Below, piece by piece: positions 1 through 7,818 of a DNA stretch of 64,000 nt. The stretch is from AC-32 sp036265535 (GTDB lineage: Bacteria > Actinomycetota > Thermoleophilia > Gaiellales > Gaiellaceae): positions 1 through 64,000 of the forward strand of contig DATAOV010000089.1 of the NCBI GenBank assembly GCA_036265535.1, given 5' to 3'. Under the pieces are notes generated by a model that saw only the letters and a list, made by a program, of their open reading frames with translations, was not told where the DNA came from and searched no databases. The stretch's first letter is position 1. Every line of letters begins with the position of its first letter. The translations under genes were made by a program, and so were the position numbers.

Positions 1-250
1 GGTCCGGCCGGATCGCCTTCGACGCAAGCGCAGCCACCTTCCCGGGCGTGTCCTGGCCCTCGAGTGTCGTCAGATCCATCATTCGCACTGCAAGCTCGAG
101 CGCAAAGACCTTGGCGTCCTTCTTGATCGACCGCTTCGCCAACGAGGCGGCCCGCTCTTCGAGCGCGACGGCGTCGACCGACCCCACCCGAGGCAGCCTC
201 GGCTCGAGCGGAAGCTCGAAACCGCGTGGGAGAACCGGCGCTTGCGCCAT
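1..250 (-). CDS. deoC: Deoxyribose-phosphate aldolase, N-terminal part (cut by window edge)
   Basis: The first ~83 codons of a gene that runs off the left edge. The ATG at 250 opens a protein whose residues 57-72 contain MMDLTTLEG followed by DTPGKV, a signature of actinobacterial-type DeoC. DeoC cleaves 2-deoxyribose-5-phosphate to acetaldehyde and glyceraldehyde-3-phosphate in deoxynucleoside salvage, which fits the cytidine deaminase gene two genes upstream. The start codon lies 6 nt after a TACACT -10 box and has no Shine-Dalgarno sequence, so a leaderless transcript is likely. The catalytic lysine region is outside the window, so identity rests on the N-terminus only. Confidence 0.75.
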   Translation of the reverse strand, partial: MAQAPVLPRGFELPLEPRLPRVGSVDAVALEERAASLAKRSIKKDAKVFALELAVRMMDLTTLEGQDTPGKVAALASKAIRPD

Positions 251-256
251 TGGTTG

Positions 257-262
257 AGTGTA
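257..262 (-). promoter_or_regulatory. -10 box of deoC, leaderless
   Basis: TACACT on the minus strand, 6 nt before the deoC ATG at 250. The same hexamer precedes phoH. No convincing -35 hexamer is visible. The 163-bp gap between era and deoC holds no other feature I can support. Confidence 0.5.
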
Positions 263-413
263 GCTCCCGGCCATCCGTGGAAATCGCATGCCTTCGGCCC
301 CTACAGGCACACGCGCGAGAGACCGGCTCCCACCACTCCCGCCCACCGACACACTAGGTCGAAATCTGTGACGTGTCTGTCCTCGGGCGAAGACGAGAGG
401 GTGGCAGTCGACG

Positions 414-1274
414 CTAGAGACCGAGTCGTTGCAACGTCGCCTCATCTCGACGCCACCGGGGCTTCACCTTCACGTGGAGCTCGAGGTACACCGGATGGCC
501 GACAACCGACTCGATCTCCGGCCTGGCCCGCCTGCCGATCTCGCGCACGACCGAGCCTCCCTTGCCGATGACGATCTGCTTCTGAGACTCCGTCTCGACG
601 AGCAAGTCAGCTTCGATCAGCTTCTCCCCGAGCTCCTGGACCTCGACCGTGATCGCGTGCGGAATCTCGTCCTTCGTCAGGCGCAACGCCTGTTCACGGA
701 CCAGCTCGGCGATCTGCACCTCGACTGGAAGATCTGTTCGCTGCTCCTGCGGAAAGTACAAGGGGCCCTCGGGAAGCAGCGAGACGAGCTCCTGGCGAAG
801 CTCGTCGATTCCATCCCCCGTCTTCGCGCTGACTGGATGAAGGGCATGAAAGTTCCCGAGCCTCGACGCCGCCTCCATCTGGCTCGCGATGTGAGCACCC
901 TTCAACCGGTCGACCTTGTTGAGCGCGATCACGACCGGTACGCCCAGCTCGAAGACGCGCCGCGCGACGAAGCGATCGCCCGCGCCGATGCGCTCGCGCG
1001 CCGAGAGCACGAGCACCACCGCATCGACGTCCTCGAACGACGAGTCCACGGTGCGCTGCATGTGCTCGGTGAGAGCGTCGAGGGGCCGCTGGAAACCCGG
1101 CAGATCGGCGAGCACGAGCTGGTGGTCCTCCCCGTTCGCGATCCCCATCACGCGCCGCCGCGTCGTCTGAGGCTTGTCGGAGACGATCGCCACCTTGCCC
1201 CCCGCAAGGGCATTGACGAGCGTCGACTTGCCCACATTGGGCCGACCGGCAACGGCGACGAAGCCGCTCTTCAA
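414..1274 (-). CDS. era: GTPase Era, 16S rRNA maturation
   Basis: Era binds the 3' end of 16S rRNA and helps assemble the 30S subunit. G1 GRPNVGKS is at residues 10-17, DLPGF (G3) and NKVD (G4) follow, and the C-terminal KH domain carries IGKGGS. I chose the TTG at 1274 because it gives the usual Era N-terminus (MKSGFVAVAGRPN) and sits 9 nt after an AGGGGG ribosome-binding site. Longer frames from an ATG at 1307 or from 1349 only add unconserved residues. The resulting 286 aa is normal for the family. It follows cdd in the block, and the ybeY-dgkA-cdd-era order is common in Gram-positive bacteria. Confidence 0.95.
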   Translation of the reverse strand: MKSGFVAVAGRPNVGKSTLVNALAGGKVAIVSDKPQTTRRRVMGIANGEDHQLVLADLPGFQRPLDALTEHMQRTVDSSFEDVDAVVLVLSARERIGAGDRFVARRVFELGVPVVIALNKVDRLKGAHIASQMEAASRLGNFHALHPVSAKTGDGIDELRQELVSLLPEGPLYFPQEQRTDLPVEVQIAELVREQALRLTKDEIPHAITVEVQELGEKLIEADLLVETESQKQIVIGKGGSVVREIGRRARPEIESVVGHPVYLELHVKVKPRWRRDEATLQRLGL

Positions 1275-1383
1275 GAGGCGCACCCCCCTCCCGGGGTGGG
1301 GAGGCATGCCCGCCGCCTTTGGCGATGAGCGTACCGGCAAACATCGCACGCGTCTGCGACGCCTTTGTGATGAGTGTGGAACT

Positions 1384-1749
1384 TCAGTCGAAGTCCCACG
1401 TGCCCGGCAGCAGCTCGGCCGGCGTGTACGTGACGATCTCGCCCTCCCGGCTGCGGAACGTCACCCGGTCCAACCGGAACTCGTAGAGCCACTGGCGACA
1501 GCCACCGCAAGGAGAGACCGTGATACCGATCGCCTCGAGGTCGCCCGGTCGGCAGCCCTCGACGACGGCTCGCGAGATCGCCGTCTTCTCGGCACAGATG
1601 CCGAGTGGATACGCAGCGTTCTCGACGTTCACACCGTCGAACACGCGGCCGTCGCGCGCCCGGACCGAGGCGCCGACGAAGTAATTCGAGTACGGGGCGT
1701 ACGCCCGCTCCGAGATCGCGACCGCCCGCTCGTACAGCTCCTCGCTCAC
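1384..1749 (-). CDS. cdd: Cytidine deaminase
   Basis: A 121-aa homotetrameric-type cytidine deaminase that converts (deoxy)cytidine to (deoxy)uridine in pyrimidine salvage. The zinc site is intact: CAE at residues 52-54 (Cys ligand plus catalytic Glu) and PCGGC at 80-84 (two Cys ligands). The GTG start overlaps the TGA stop of the upstream kinase-phosphatase gene (GTGA), so translation is probably coupled. It sits in the conserved ybeY-dgkA-cdd-era string, with deoC as a second nucleoside-salvage gene downstream. Confidence 0.95.
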   Translation of the reverse strand: MSEELYERAVAISERAYAPYSNYFVGASVRARDGRVFDGVNVENAAYPLGICAEKTAISRAVVEGCRPGDLEAIGITVSPCGGCRQWLYEFRLDRVTFRSREGEIVTYTPAELLPGTWDFD

Positions 1750-2471
1750 GCAAGCACCTGGAAGACGACCAGCGTGATGAGCGCGCCGAGCACCCCACCG
1801 TAGGTGACCTCGAGCGCCGAATGGACACCGGACTCGACCCGCGTCTGCGCCACCAGCAACGCCATGATGAACGTCAGCGACGAGATCAGAAAGCGGTGCG
1901 AGTCACTGATGATGTACGTGGCCGCCATCCAGCCCGCGAAGGCGACCGCCGCATGGCCCGAAGGGAGACCTCCGCGCAGGGGGGTGCCCCGGCCAGTGTA
2001 GGCCTTCGTCCCGATCACGACGATGATCGTCAGGACGAGCGCGATCAGCGTCACCTGCGCCGGCGCGTCGCGGATCCGGTCGAGGAGGCGCGAGCTACGG
2101 TCGGCCACCTCGCCGGAGAAGACGAGGTATCCGATCGCGACGGCGTTGACCGTCGCGATCAGCACCGCTCCCGCGGCGATGTCCTTCGCCAACTTCGCGA
2201 GGGGGTCGAACGAGGTGGTCGCGACGTCGATCGCCTGCTCGAGCGCGGAGTTGATCATCTCGGCGATGAACACGAAAGCGATCGCCAGCAGGAGCGCGAT
2301 CAGCTCGAGCCTCGAAACACCGATCGCGACAGCCGTGACGAGCACGACGACCGCCGCGAGAAAGTGGATCCGCATGTTCCGTTGCGTTCGGAGCACGTGG
2401 ATGATCCCTTCGAAGGCGAAGTTGAAGCTCTCGAGGAGCGTCTGCGAGCGGCGCTTCGTCATTCGCTCCAT
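1746..2471 (-). CDS. Fused diacylglycerol/undecaprenol kinase and PAP2 phosphatase
   Basis: Two membrane enzymes in one 241-aa chain. The N-terminal half (about 1-120) is DgkA-like, with the pattern EMINSALEQAIDVATTS and a following AKD motif. The C-terminal half is a PAP2 phosphatase with GLPSGHA and RVESGVHSALEV, the latter having Glu where the family normally has Asp. In Gram-positives DgkA relatives phosphorylate undecaprenol, and PAP2 enzymes remove phosphate from undecaprenyl phosphates, so the fusion joins opposing lipid-carrier reactions. The ATG at 2471 follows GGAGG; an ATG at 2462 overlaps the ybeY stop as ATGA and is equally possible. The domain pair is seen; the substrates are inferred. 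Confidence 0.85.
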   Translation of the reverse strand: MERMTKRRSQTLLESFNFAFEGIIHVLRTQRNMRIHFLAAVVVLVTAVAIGVSRLELIALLLAIAFVFIAEMINSALEQAIDVATTSFDPLAKLAKDIAAGAVLIATVNAVAIGYLVFSGEVADRSSRLLDRIRDAPAQVTLIALVLTIIVVIGTKAYTGRGTPLRGGLPSGHAAVAFAGWMAATYIISDSHRFLISSLTFIMALLVAQTRVESGVHSALEVTYGGVLGALITLVVFQVLA

Positions 2472-2836
2472 CGCGCCTCCCTCTCCTCCATCTCGACTCC
2501 GTGCTCGTACCCGAGCAGGTGCAGCAGCCCGTGAACGAGCGGCGGGCGCCATGCCTCGCCGACGACCTGCGGGCAAAGCACGGCGTCGCCCAGCTGCCGA
2601 GGCAAGCCCGGGTCGAGCTCGTCCCGCCGGTCCATCGGGAACGAGAGCACGTCCGTGACCTCGTCCAGGCCGAGGTGATCGCGCTTGAGCGTCCGCATTT
2701 CGTCCGGCCCAACGAAATGCAGGCCGAGCTCGCCTTCGCCGACGCCCTCGCCGCCGAGCACCCGCCGCGCCAGCTCGACAGCCGCCTTGTCCTCGACCTC
2801 GACGCCGCTGCGGTTTTCCACCTCGACCGAGATCAT
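2459..2836 (-). CDS. ybeY: Endoribonuclease YbeY, rRNA maturation
   Basis: A 125-aa single-domain zinc metalloprotein required for 16S rRNA 3'-end processing and ribosome quality control. The zinc-binding signature HGLLHLLGYEHG is complete, with ligands H102, H106 and H112; Glu replaces the common Asp just before the last His. It is 4 bp downstream of phoH and overlaps the next gene, the usual phoH-ybeY-dgkA-cdd-era arrangement. Confidence 0.93.
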   Translation of the reverse strand: MISVEVENRSGVEVEDKAAVELARRVLGGEGVGEGELGLHFVGPDEMRTLKRDHLGLDEVTDVLSFPMDRRDELDPGLPRQLGDAVLCPQVVGEAWRPPLVHGLLHLLGYEHGVEMEEREARWSE

Positions 2837-2840
2837 CGCC

Positions 2841-3800
2841 CTAGCGGCTGCGCTGGGTGCCGGTCTCCTCGGCGTGGTGCTTGTAGGCCTCCACGATTCG
2901 CTGAACGAGCTTGTGCCTGACGACGTCCTCGTGCCCGAAGCGGATGAACGCGATCCCCTCGATCGAACCGAGGATGTCCTGCACCTGGATCAGCCCCGAG
3001 GCCTGCTCGCGCGGGAGATCGATCTGCGTCACGTCCCCCGTGACGACGACCTTGGAGCCGAAGCCGAGGCGCGTCAAGAACATCTGCATCTGCTCCGGGC
3101 TCGTGTTCTGAGCCTCGTCGAGGATGATGAACGAGTCGTTCAGAGTCCGGCCCCGCATGAACGCGAGCGGCGCGACCTCGATCGTCCCCTTTTCCATGTA
3201 CGCGGCGAGTCGATCGGGATCGAGCATGTCGTAGAGCGCGTCGTAGAGTGGCCGGAGATACGGGTCGACCTTCGCCAGCATGTCGCCCGGGAGGAAGCCG
3301 AGCCGCTCACCGGCCTCGACCGCGGGTCGCGTGAGGATGATCCGTCCCACCTCGCGGTCCGACAAGGAGGCCACGGCGAGGGCCATGGCGAGATAGGTCT
3401 TGCCGGTACCCGCTGGGCCGATGGCGAAGGTGACGGTATGCCGCCGCATCGCATCGACGTACCGCTTCTGGTTGACCGTCTTGGGCGAGATCTTCTTGCC
3501 GCGGTGGCGCCAGACGACGTCCTCGAAGACCTCCCGGAGATCCTCGGCCTGATCGAGCGCGGCGATGACCGCGTCGACGGTGCCGGGGCCGATCTCATGA
3601 CCGCCCTCGACGAGCTCGGCCAGCTCGTCCACGACCGCCCGCGCCTGCGCGACGTTCGGATCTTCGCCCTCGAGCGTCAGACGGTTGCCGCGCAGCAGGA
3701 TCGTGATCCGGAGGCGATCGCGGAGAGCGTCGAGCACCCCGTCGCCGAGCGTCGCCAGCTCGGCCGCTACATCGTTGGAAACCGAGAGAACTTCCTGCAC
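2841..3800 (-). CDS. phoH: PhoH-family ATPase/RNA helicase-like protein
   Basis: A cytoplasmic P-loop ATPase associated with RNA metabolism and with YbeY. The Walker A motif GPAGTGKT is at residues 128-135 and Walker B reads IILDEAQN. An N-terminal region resembling a KH/R3H-like segment precedes it. I chose the GTG at 3800 (319 aa): TACACT lies exactly 7 nt upstream and no homologous residues precede it, although the frame stays open to 3884. This marks an internal promoter of the block, since the gap to yqeY is 149 bp. Confidence 0.92.
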   Translation of the reverse strand: MQEVLSVSNDVAAELATLGDGVLDALRDRLRITILLRGNRLTLEGEDPNVAQARAVVDELAELVEGGHEIGPGTVDAVIAALDQAEDLREVFEDVVWRHRGKKISPKTVNQKRYVDAMRRHTVTFAIGPAGTGKTYLAMALAVASLSDREVGRIILTRPAVEAGERLGFLPGDMLAKVDPYLRPLYDALYDMLDPDRLAAYMEKGTIEVAPLAFMRGRTLNDSFIILDEAQNTSPEQMQMFLTRLGFGSKVVVTGDVTQIDLPREQASGLIQVQDILGSIEGIAFIRFGHEDVVRHKLVQRIVEAYKHHAEETGTQRSR

Positions 3801-3807
3801 TCGGCCC

Positions 3808-3813
3808 AGTGTA
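3808..3813 (-). promoter_or_regulatory. -10 box of phoH, leaderless
   Basis: TACACT, 7 nt before the GTG start at 3800. It is the only promoter-like element I see in the 149-bp gap between yqeY and phoH, and it supports a separate phoH-ybeY-dgkA-cdd-era transcript. Confidence 0.5.
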
Positions 3814-3949
3814 GGCGCTCCACCTGACCTCGACGGAGCCCGCGCCGAGCGTGACGGTTCCGCTCGATTTCGGCACAGACACACGCGCCGCCGCTCGATA
3901 CGCTCGCAGCGGGGAGGAGGCCGGGCGCGCCTTTATCCTGTGGCGACGC

Positions 3950-4393
3950 TCAGGCGAGCTTCTCGCGCACGAGCTGGCTCACCGCGGAGCCGTCGGCCCG
4001 GCCGGCCACCTGCGGCATCACGTCGGCCATCACCCTGCCGATGTCCCGCATGCTCGTCGCACCGACCTCGGCGATCACGTCGTCGACGATCTCCTCCAAC
4101 TCGTCCTCCGAGAGGGGCTCGGGCATGAACTCCTCGAGCACCGCGAGCTCACGCTCCTCGGCTTCCGCCTGCTCCTCTCGGTCTCCGGCACGGAAGGCCT
4201 CAGCGGCCTCGGTCCGGCGCTTGCGCTCGCGCTGGAGGACCTGCAGCTCCTCGTCGTCGTGCAACGGCCGCTGGAGCTCCTTCTCCGCCGAGCGGAGGCT
4301 CGCCAGGATCAGGCGCAGCGTGTTCCGCCGCTCCCCGTCGCGCGCGACCATCGCCTCCTTGAGCTCGTCCTCGAGCCTGGCGATCAGGCTCAT
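3950..4393 (-). CDS. GatB/YqeY domain protein
   Basis: A 147-aa, highly charged helical protein of the YqeY family, related to the C-terminal tRNA-binding domain of GatB. The opening MSLIARLEDELKEAMVARD and the later EEFMPEPLSEDEL are typical. Its molecular role is not established; association with tRNA amidation is assumed from the GatB similarity. It overlaps the end of the HIT gene by 4 bp (ATGA), so the pair is co-translated. Confidence 0.85.
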   Translation of the reverse strand: MSLIARLEDELKEAMVARDGERRNTLRLILASLRSAEKELQRPLHDDEELQVLQRERKRRTEAAEAFRAGDREEQAEAEERELAVLEEFMPEPLSEDELEEIVDDVIAEVGATSMRDIGRVMADVMPQVAGRADGSAVSQLVREKLA

Positions 4394-4722
4394 CCGACCT
4401 GCCCCGTTACCCGACCACCGAGCACGTGCCAGTGCAGGTGGAAGACCGTCTGCCCCGCGCCTTCTCCCACATTCACCACGACCCGGTAGTCGTCGAGCCC
4501 TGCCACCCGTGCGCTCTCGGCGACGAACTCCAGCATGCGCTTCGCCTCCTCGGCCGGAAACTCCGAGACTTCGCGCAGGCTCGACACGTGCCGCTCCGGG
4601 AGCACCAGCAGATGGGTCTCCGCCTTCGGCTCGATGTCCCTGATCGCGACAAAGCCTTCGCCCCTATGGACGTGCTCGCCGTCGCGAACGAGAGCGCAGA
4701 AGAGGCAGTCCTCAGGCGGCAA
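4390..4722 (-). CDS. HIT-family nucleotide hydrolase
   Basis: A 110-aa histidine-triad protein of the HINT type, which hydrolyses AMP-linked phosphoramidates such as AMP-lysine. The HIT motif HLHWHVLGG has its three His at 95, 97 and 99, and an N-terminal CLFC (C6, C9) probably binds zinc with downstream His residues. The TTG start at 4722 is supported by GGAGGG five nt upstream; the longer open frame reaching 4902 lies inside mtaB and is not coding. It overlaps mtaB by 11 bp. Confidence 0.92.
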   Translation of the reverse strand: MPPEDCLFCALVRDGEHVHRGEGFVAIRDIEPKAETHLLVLPERHVSSLREVSEFPAEEAKRMLEFVAESARVAGLDDYRVVVNVGEGAGQTVFHLHWHVLGGRVTGQVG

Positions 4723-5902
4723 GGATTCCCTCCTCGGTGACGGCACCCGCGCGAGCGCGAACGAGCTCGCCGATCGGGCCGTCGACGAGCCACGGCGAAT
4801 AGTCGTCGCCGTAGCCGCGTCCGGGGCGGTCGACGAGGATCGTGTCCTCGCGCCCGATCTTCTCTCGCCAGCGCGCAACGGAAGCCGCACGCGAAGCCTC
4901 ACGCAGGCGTGCGCTCCGGTCGCGTTTGGCCGCCGCGGTGACGGTGTCGGCCGTTGCGGTGGCCGTGCCGGGCCTGGGCGAGTACGGAGAGACGTGCACC
5001 TTCGTCATGCCGGCTTGGGCCACCACGGCGAGCGTCTGCCGGAAGGCAGCCTCGTCTTCGCCCGGGAAGCCGACGATCACGTCGGAGGTCAGGTTGAAAT
5101 CGGCCAGGTCTTCCACGCGCCGCAGGAACGTGGCCGCGTCGTACCGCCGGCCCATCGCGCGGAGGACACGGTCGTCACCGGATTGGAGCGGGACGTGCAG
5201 GTGACGGGCCGCAGTCCGCGTCTCGCGTAGCGCCCGTACGAGCTCCGGCTTGACGTGGTTGACCTCGATCGACGAGAGGCGAAGGCGTGCAAGACCGGGA
5301 GTCTCCCCCGCCTCGCGCACAAGGCGCGAGAGCGAATAGCCGGCCCCCCGGTCCCGGTAGCAGCCGAGATTGATCCCGGTGAGCACGACCTCGCGGTGCC
5401 CCTGGCCCACGCGGCGGCGGACCTCGCGCAGGACCGCCTCGGCAGGCCGGCTGCGTGACTCGCCGCGCACGAGCGGAATCACGCAGAAGGCGCAGGAGAA
5501 GTTGCAGCCGTCCTGCACCTTGACGAAGGCGCGCACCCTGTCGAGTCGCGCGCCGCCCTGGACGCAGCCGATCGCCCCGACATCGCCGGCGACGACCTCG
5601 GGCGTGTCCTCGGCCCGGCGAGCGACCACGACGACGTTCGCCGGCAGCCCCGCGAAGCCGTCGGCGGCGAGGCTCGCGCCGCACCCGGTGACGTAGACGC
5701 GCTCATGGGTCCGCGCTGCCCGCGAGGCCGCCTGCCGTGACTTTCGCACCGCCTCGTGCGTGACGCAGCACGTGTTTACGACCGCGATTTCCGCGCCCTC
5801 CTGAAGCTCCGAGTGCCCATCGGCCAGCAGGCGCTCGCGGATCGCGTGGGCGTCCACGTGCGAGACCTTGCAGCCGAGGAAGCGGATCGAGAAGCTCCCC
5901 AC
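4712..5902 (-). CDS. mtaB: tRNA methylthiotransferase, MtaB type (radical SAM)
   Basis: A 396-aa methylthiotransferase. The N-terminal UPF0004 domain has Cys at 11, 45 and 74 for one Fe-S cluster. The radical-SAM motif CNFSCAFC (C133, C137, C140) binds the second, and a short TRAM-like C-terminus follows. The start FLGCKVSHVDA matches MtaB, which converts t6A37 of tRNA to ms2t6A, better than MiaB; the exact substrate is therefore inferred. It lies 11 bp after prmA, within a translation and RNA-modification group. Confidence 0.88.
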   Translation of the reverse strand: MGSFSIRFLGCKVSHVDAHAIRERLLADGHSELQEGAEIAVVNTCCVTHEAVRKSRQAASRAARTHERVYVTGCGASLAADGFAGLPANVVVVARRAEDTPEVVAGDVGAIGCVQGGARLDRVRAFVKVQDGCNFSCAFCVIPLVRGESRSRPAEAVLREVRRRVGQGHREVVLTGINLGCYRDRGAGYSLSRLVREAGETPGLARLRLSSIEVNHVKPELVRALRETRTAARHLHVPLQSGDDRVLRAMGRRYDAATFLRRVEDLADFNLTSDVIVGFPGEDEAAFRQTLAVVAQAGMTKVHVSPYSPRPGTATATADTVTAAAKRDRSARLREASRAASVARWREKIGREDTILVDRPGRGYGDDYSPWLVDGPIGELVRARAGAVTEEGILAA

Positions 5903-5913
5903 GGCGCCGGACT

Positions 5914-6648
5914 CTACTCTTCGCGCCGAAAAAGGTCCGCCGCCCAGCCTCCCGCGGTTCTTCGGGCCTCGCGCCGAAAGCCCGCGAGAACCGGCTCGTC
6001 CTGCTCGAGATACCCCGAGGTGACGAGCGCGGGAGTGTCGAGGAGCGGGCCCAGCCGCTCGACGGCGTCCCGTGCGATGTTCGCGACCGCAACGTCTGCG
6101 GCGGGCATCGGCTCCATGAGTGCATCCGCGAGCAGTAGCTCGAGCTCGACCTCGTTCGCATCCGCATTCCGCGCTGTCGCGTCCAGCGCAGCTCGATCGT
6201 GGTCGACGGCGACAACCGGCGCGAACCCGAGCCTCGCGGCGGCGATCGAGAGCACCCCGGACCCGCAGCCCACGTCGAGCAGACTCCCTCGCTGCAGGTC
6301 AGCCAGGAGCTCCAGGCACAGCCGCGTTGTCGCGTGGCCACCCGTCCCGAAGGCGCGCCCCGGGTCGACGACGATCGCGTCGGCGTCGGGCGGGGGCTCC
6401 TCCCACGGCGGCCCGACCCAGAGGCTCCCGACGCGCACCGGCCGGTGGAACTCACGCCAGCGCTCGTCCCAGTCGGTCGGCACCTCCTCCGAGCGCACCT
6501 CGCCGAACGCCGCCCACAACCGCTCCTCGCCGCCCGCATCCGTGTATGCGACCAGCTCGACCGCGTCGGCGTGCTCGAGCTCCTCGAAGCCGCCCGGGAA
6601 GAGCTCGAGCATTAGCGCGCGCGCGGCCTCTGCACGCTCCGGGGGCAC
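5914..6648 (-). CDS. prmA: Ribosomal protein L11 methyltransferase
   Basis: A 244-aa SAM-dependent class I methyltransferase that trimethylates ribosomal protein L11. The PrmA hallmark FGTGGHATT precedes the SAM-binding motif DVGCGSGVLSIAA, and VAVANIA corresponds to the catalytic NxxA/NP-like motif. It is somewhat shorter than the E. coli enzyme at the N-terminus. The start is a GTG at 6648; it follows dnaJ by 26 bp, and dnaJ-prmA adjacency is widespread in Gram-positive bacteria. Confidence 0.88.
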   Translation of the reverse strand: MPPERAEAARALMLELFPGGFEELEHADAVELVAYTDAGGEERLWAAFGEVRSEEVPTDWDERWREFHRPVRVGSLWVGPPWEEPPPDADAIVVDPGRAFGTGGHATTRLCLELLADLQRGSLLDVGCGSGVLSIAAARLGFAPVVAVDHDRAALDATARNADANEVELELLLADALMEPMPAADVAVANIARDAVERLGPLLDTPALVTSGYLEQDEPVLAGFRREARRTAGGWAADLFRREE

Positions 6649-6674
6649 TGATGCGGAAACGCGGCGGAGCGGAG

Positions 6675-7793
6675 TCAGCGGAAGGCGCTCTTCAGCTTCT
6701 CGAAGAACCCCTCGTCCGGACGGTAGGTGTCCTCGTCGACGGTCCCGCCGAACTGCTCCAGCAACCCGCGCTGCTCGTCAGTGAGGCGACGCGGGATCTG
6801 AACGTTGACGAGCACGCGCTGGTCGCCCCGACCGAATCCCTGCAGGACCGGCATGCCGTGGCCCCGTAACACCCGGACGTCGCCAGGCTGGGTGCCGGCG
6901 TCGAGTTCAAGCTCGAGGTCGCCTTCCAGCGTGGGCACGTGAACCGTCGTTCCCAGCGCTGCCTCGGTCATGGTCAAGTCCACCGTGCAGAAGATGTCGT
7001 TACCCTCGCGCACGAGCCGGGGGTGGGGCCGGATGCCGACCTGGACATAGGCGTCGCCAGCCCTCCCGCCTTGCGCACCCGCATGGCCCTCGCCCGAGAT
7101 CCGGATCTGCTGGCCGTCGTCGATGCCGGCGGGAACCTCGACCTCGAGCGTCCGCTCCTCCACCGTCCGCCCCGATCCGTCACAGTCGAGGCAGGGGCGC
7201 TCGACCACCCGACCGGCCCCGCCACAGCCAGGGCAGGTCTGCGAGCGGACGAACTCGCCGAACGCCGTCCGGGAGACATGCTGCAGATGTCCGCGACCAC
7301 CACAGGTGGCGCAGGCGACCGGTTCGGTTCCGGGCTCGGCGCCGCTTCCTTGACAGGTGGCGCAGGGAACGGTGACCGGGATCGGGACCTCGCGCTTGAC
7401 GCCCGTCGCGGCCTCGGCCAGCTCGATCTCGATCCGGGCAGCCACGTCCGCCCCGCGAGCGCTCCTGGGCCGGGCTGCCACGCCGAAGGTGTCGTCGCCG
7501 AAGAAGGCCGCGAACAGGTCGGAGAGGCTGCCCAGGTCGAAGCTCGACGGCGTGAAGCCGCCGCCCCGGAGACCTGCGTGCCCGTACCGGTCATAGAGCT
7601 CGCGCGTCTCCGGCTTGGAGAGGACTTCATAGGCCTCGACGACCTCCCGAAACCGGTTCTCCGCGTCGGGCGCCTCGGAGACGTCCGGATGCAGGGTGCG
7701 AGCAAGTCCGCGGAACGCCTTCTTGATCGCCGTCTCGTCGGCGGTGCGTGGCACTCCGAGCAGCTCGTAGTAGTCGCGTTGAGTCGTCGCCAT
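6675..7793 (-). CDS. dnaJ: Chaperone DnaJ
   Basis: A 372-aa type I Hsp40 that delivers clients to DnaK and stimulates its ATPase. The J-domain HPD is at residues 35-37. A Gly/Phe stretch follows, then four zinc-finger repeats (CATCQGSG, CATCGGRG, CPGCGGAG, CLDCDGSG) and the C-terminal peptide-binding domains. It directly follows hrcA by 25 bp, the typical hrcA-dnaJ operon. No dnaK or grpE is nearby, so this is probably a second dnaJ-type locus as in many actinobacteria. Confidence 0.96.
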   Translation of the reverse strand: MATTQRDYYELLGVPRTADETAIKKAFRGLARTLHPDVSEAPDAENRFREVVEAYEVLSKPETRELYDRYGHAGLRGGGFTPSSFDLGSLSDLFAAFFGDDTFGVAARPRSARGADVAARIEIELAEAATGVKREVPIPVTVPCATCQGSGAEPGTEPVACATCGGRGHLQHVSRTAFGEFVRSQTCPGCGGAGRVVERPCLDCDGSGRTVEERTLEVEVPAGIDDGQQIRISGEGHAGAQGGRAGDAYVQVGIRPHPRLVREGNDIFCTVDLTMTEAALGTTVHVPTLEGDLELELDAGTQPGDVRVLRGHGMPVLQGFGRGDQRVLVNVQIPRRLTDEQRGLLEQFGGTVDEDTYRPDEGFFEKLKSAFR

Positions 7794-7818
7794 TCCCGGT
7801 CGGAGCGTAGCTCCTGCC

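Noticed and set aside
429..1328. 300-codon frame antisense to era
   Set aside because: Era motifs are unambiguous on the minus strand; the antisense product is Arg/His/Leu-rich with no fold features.
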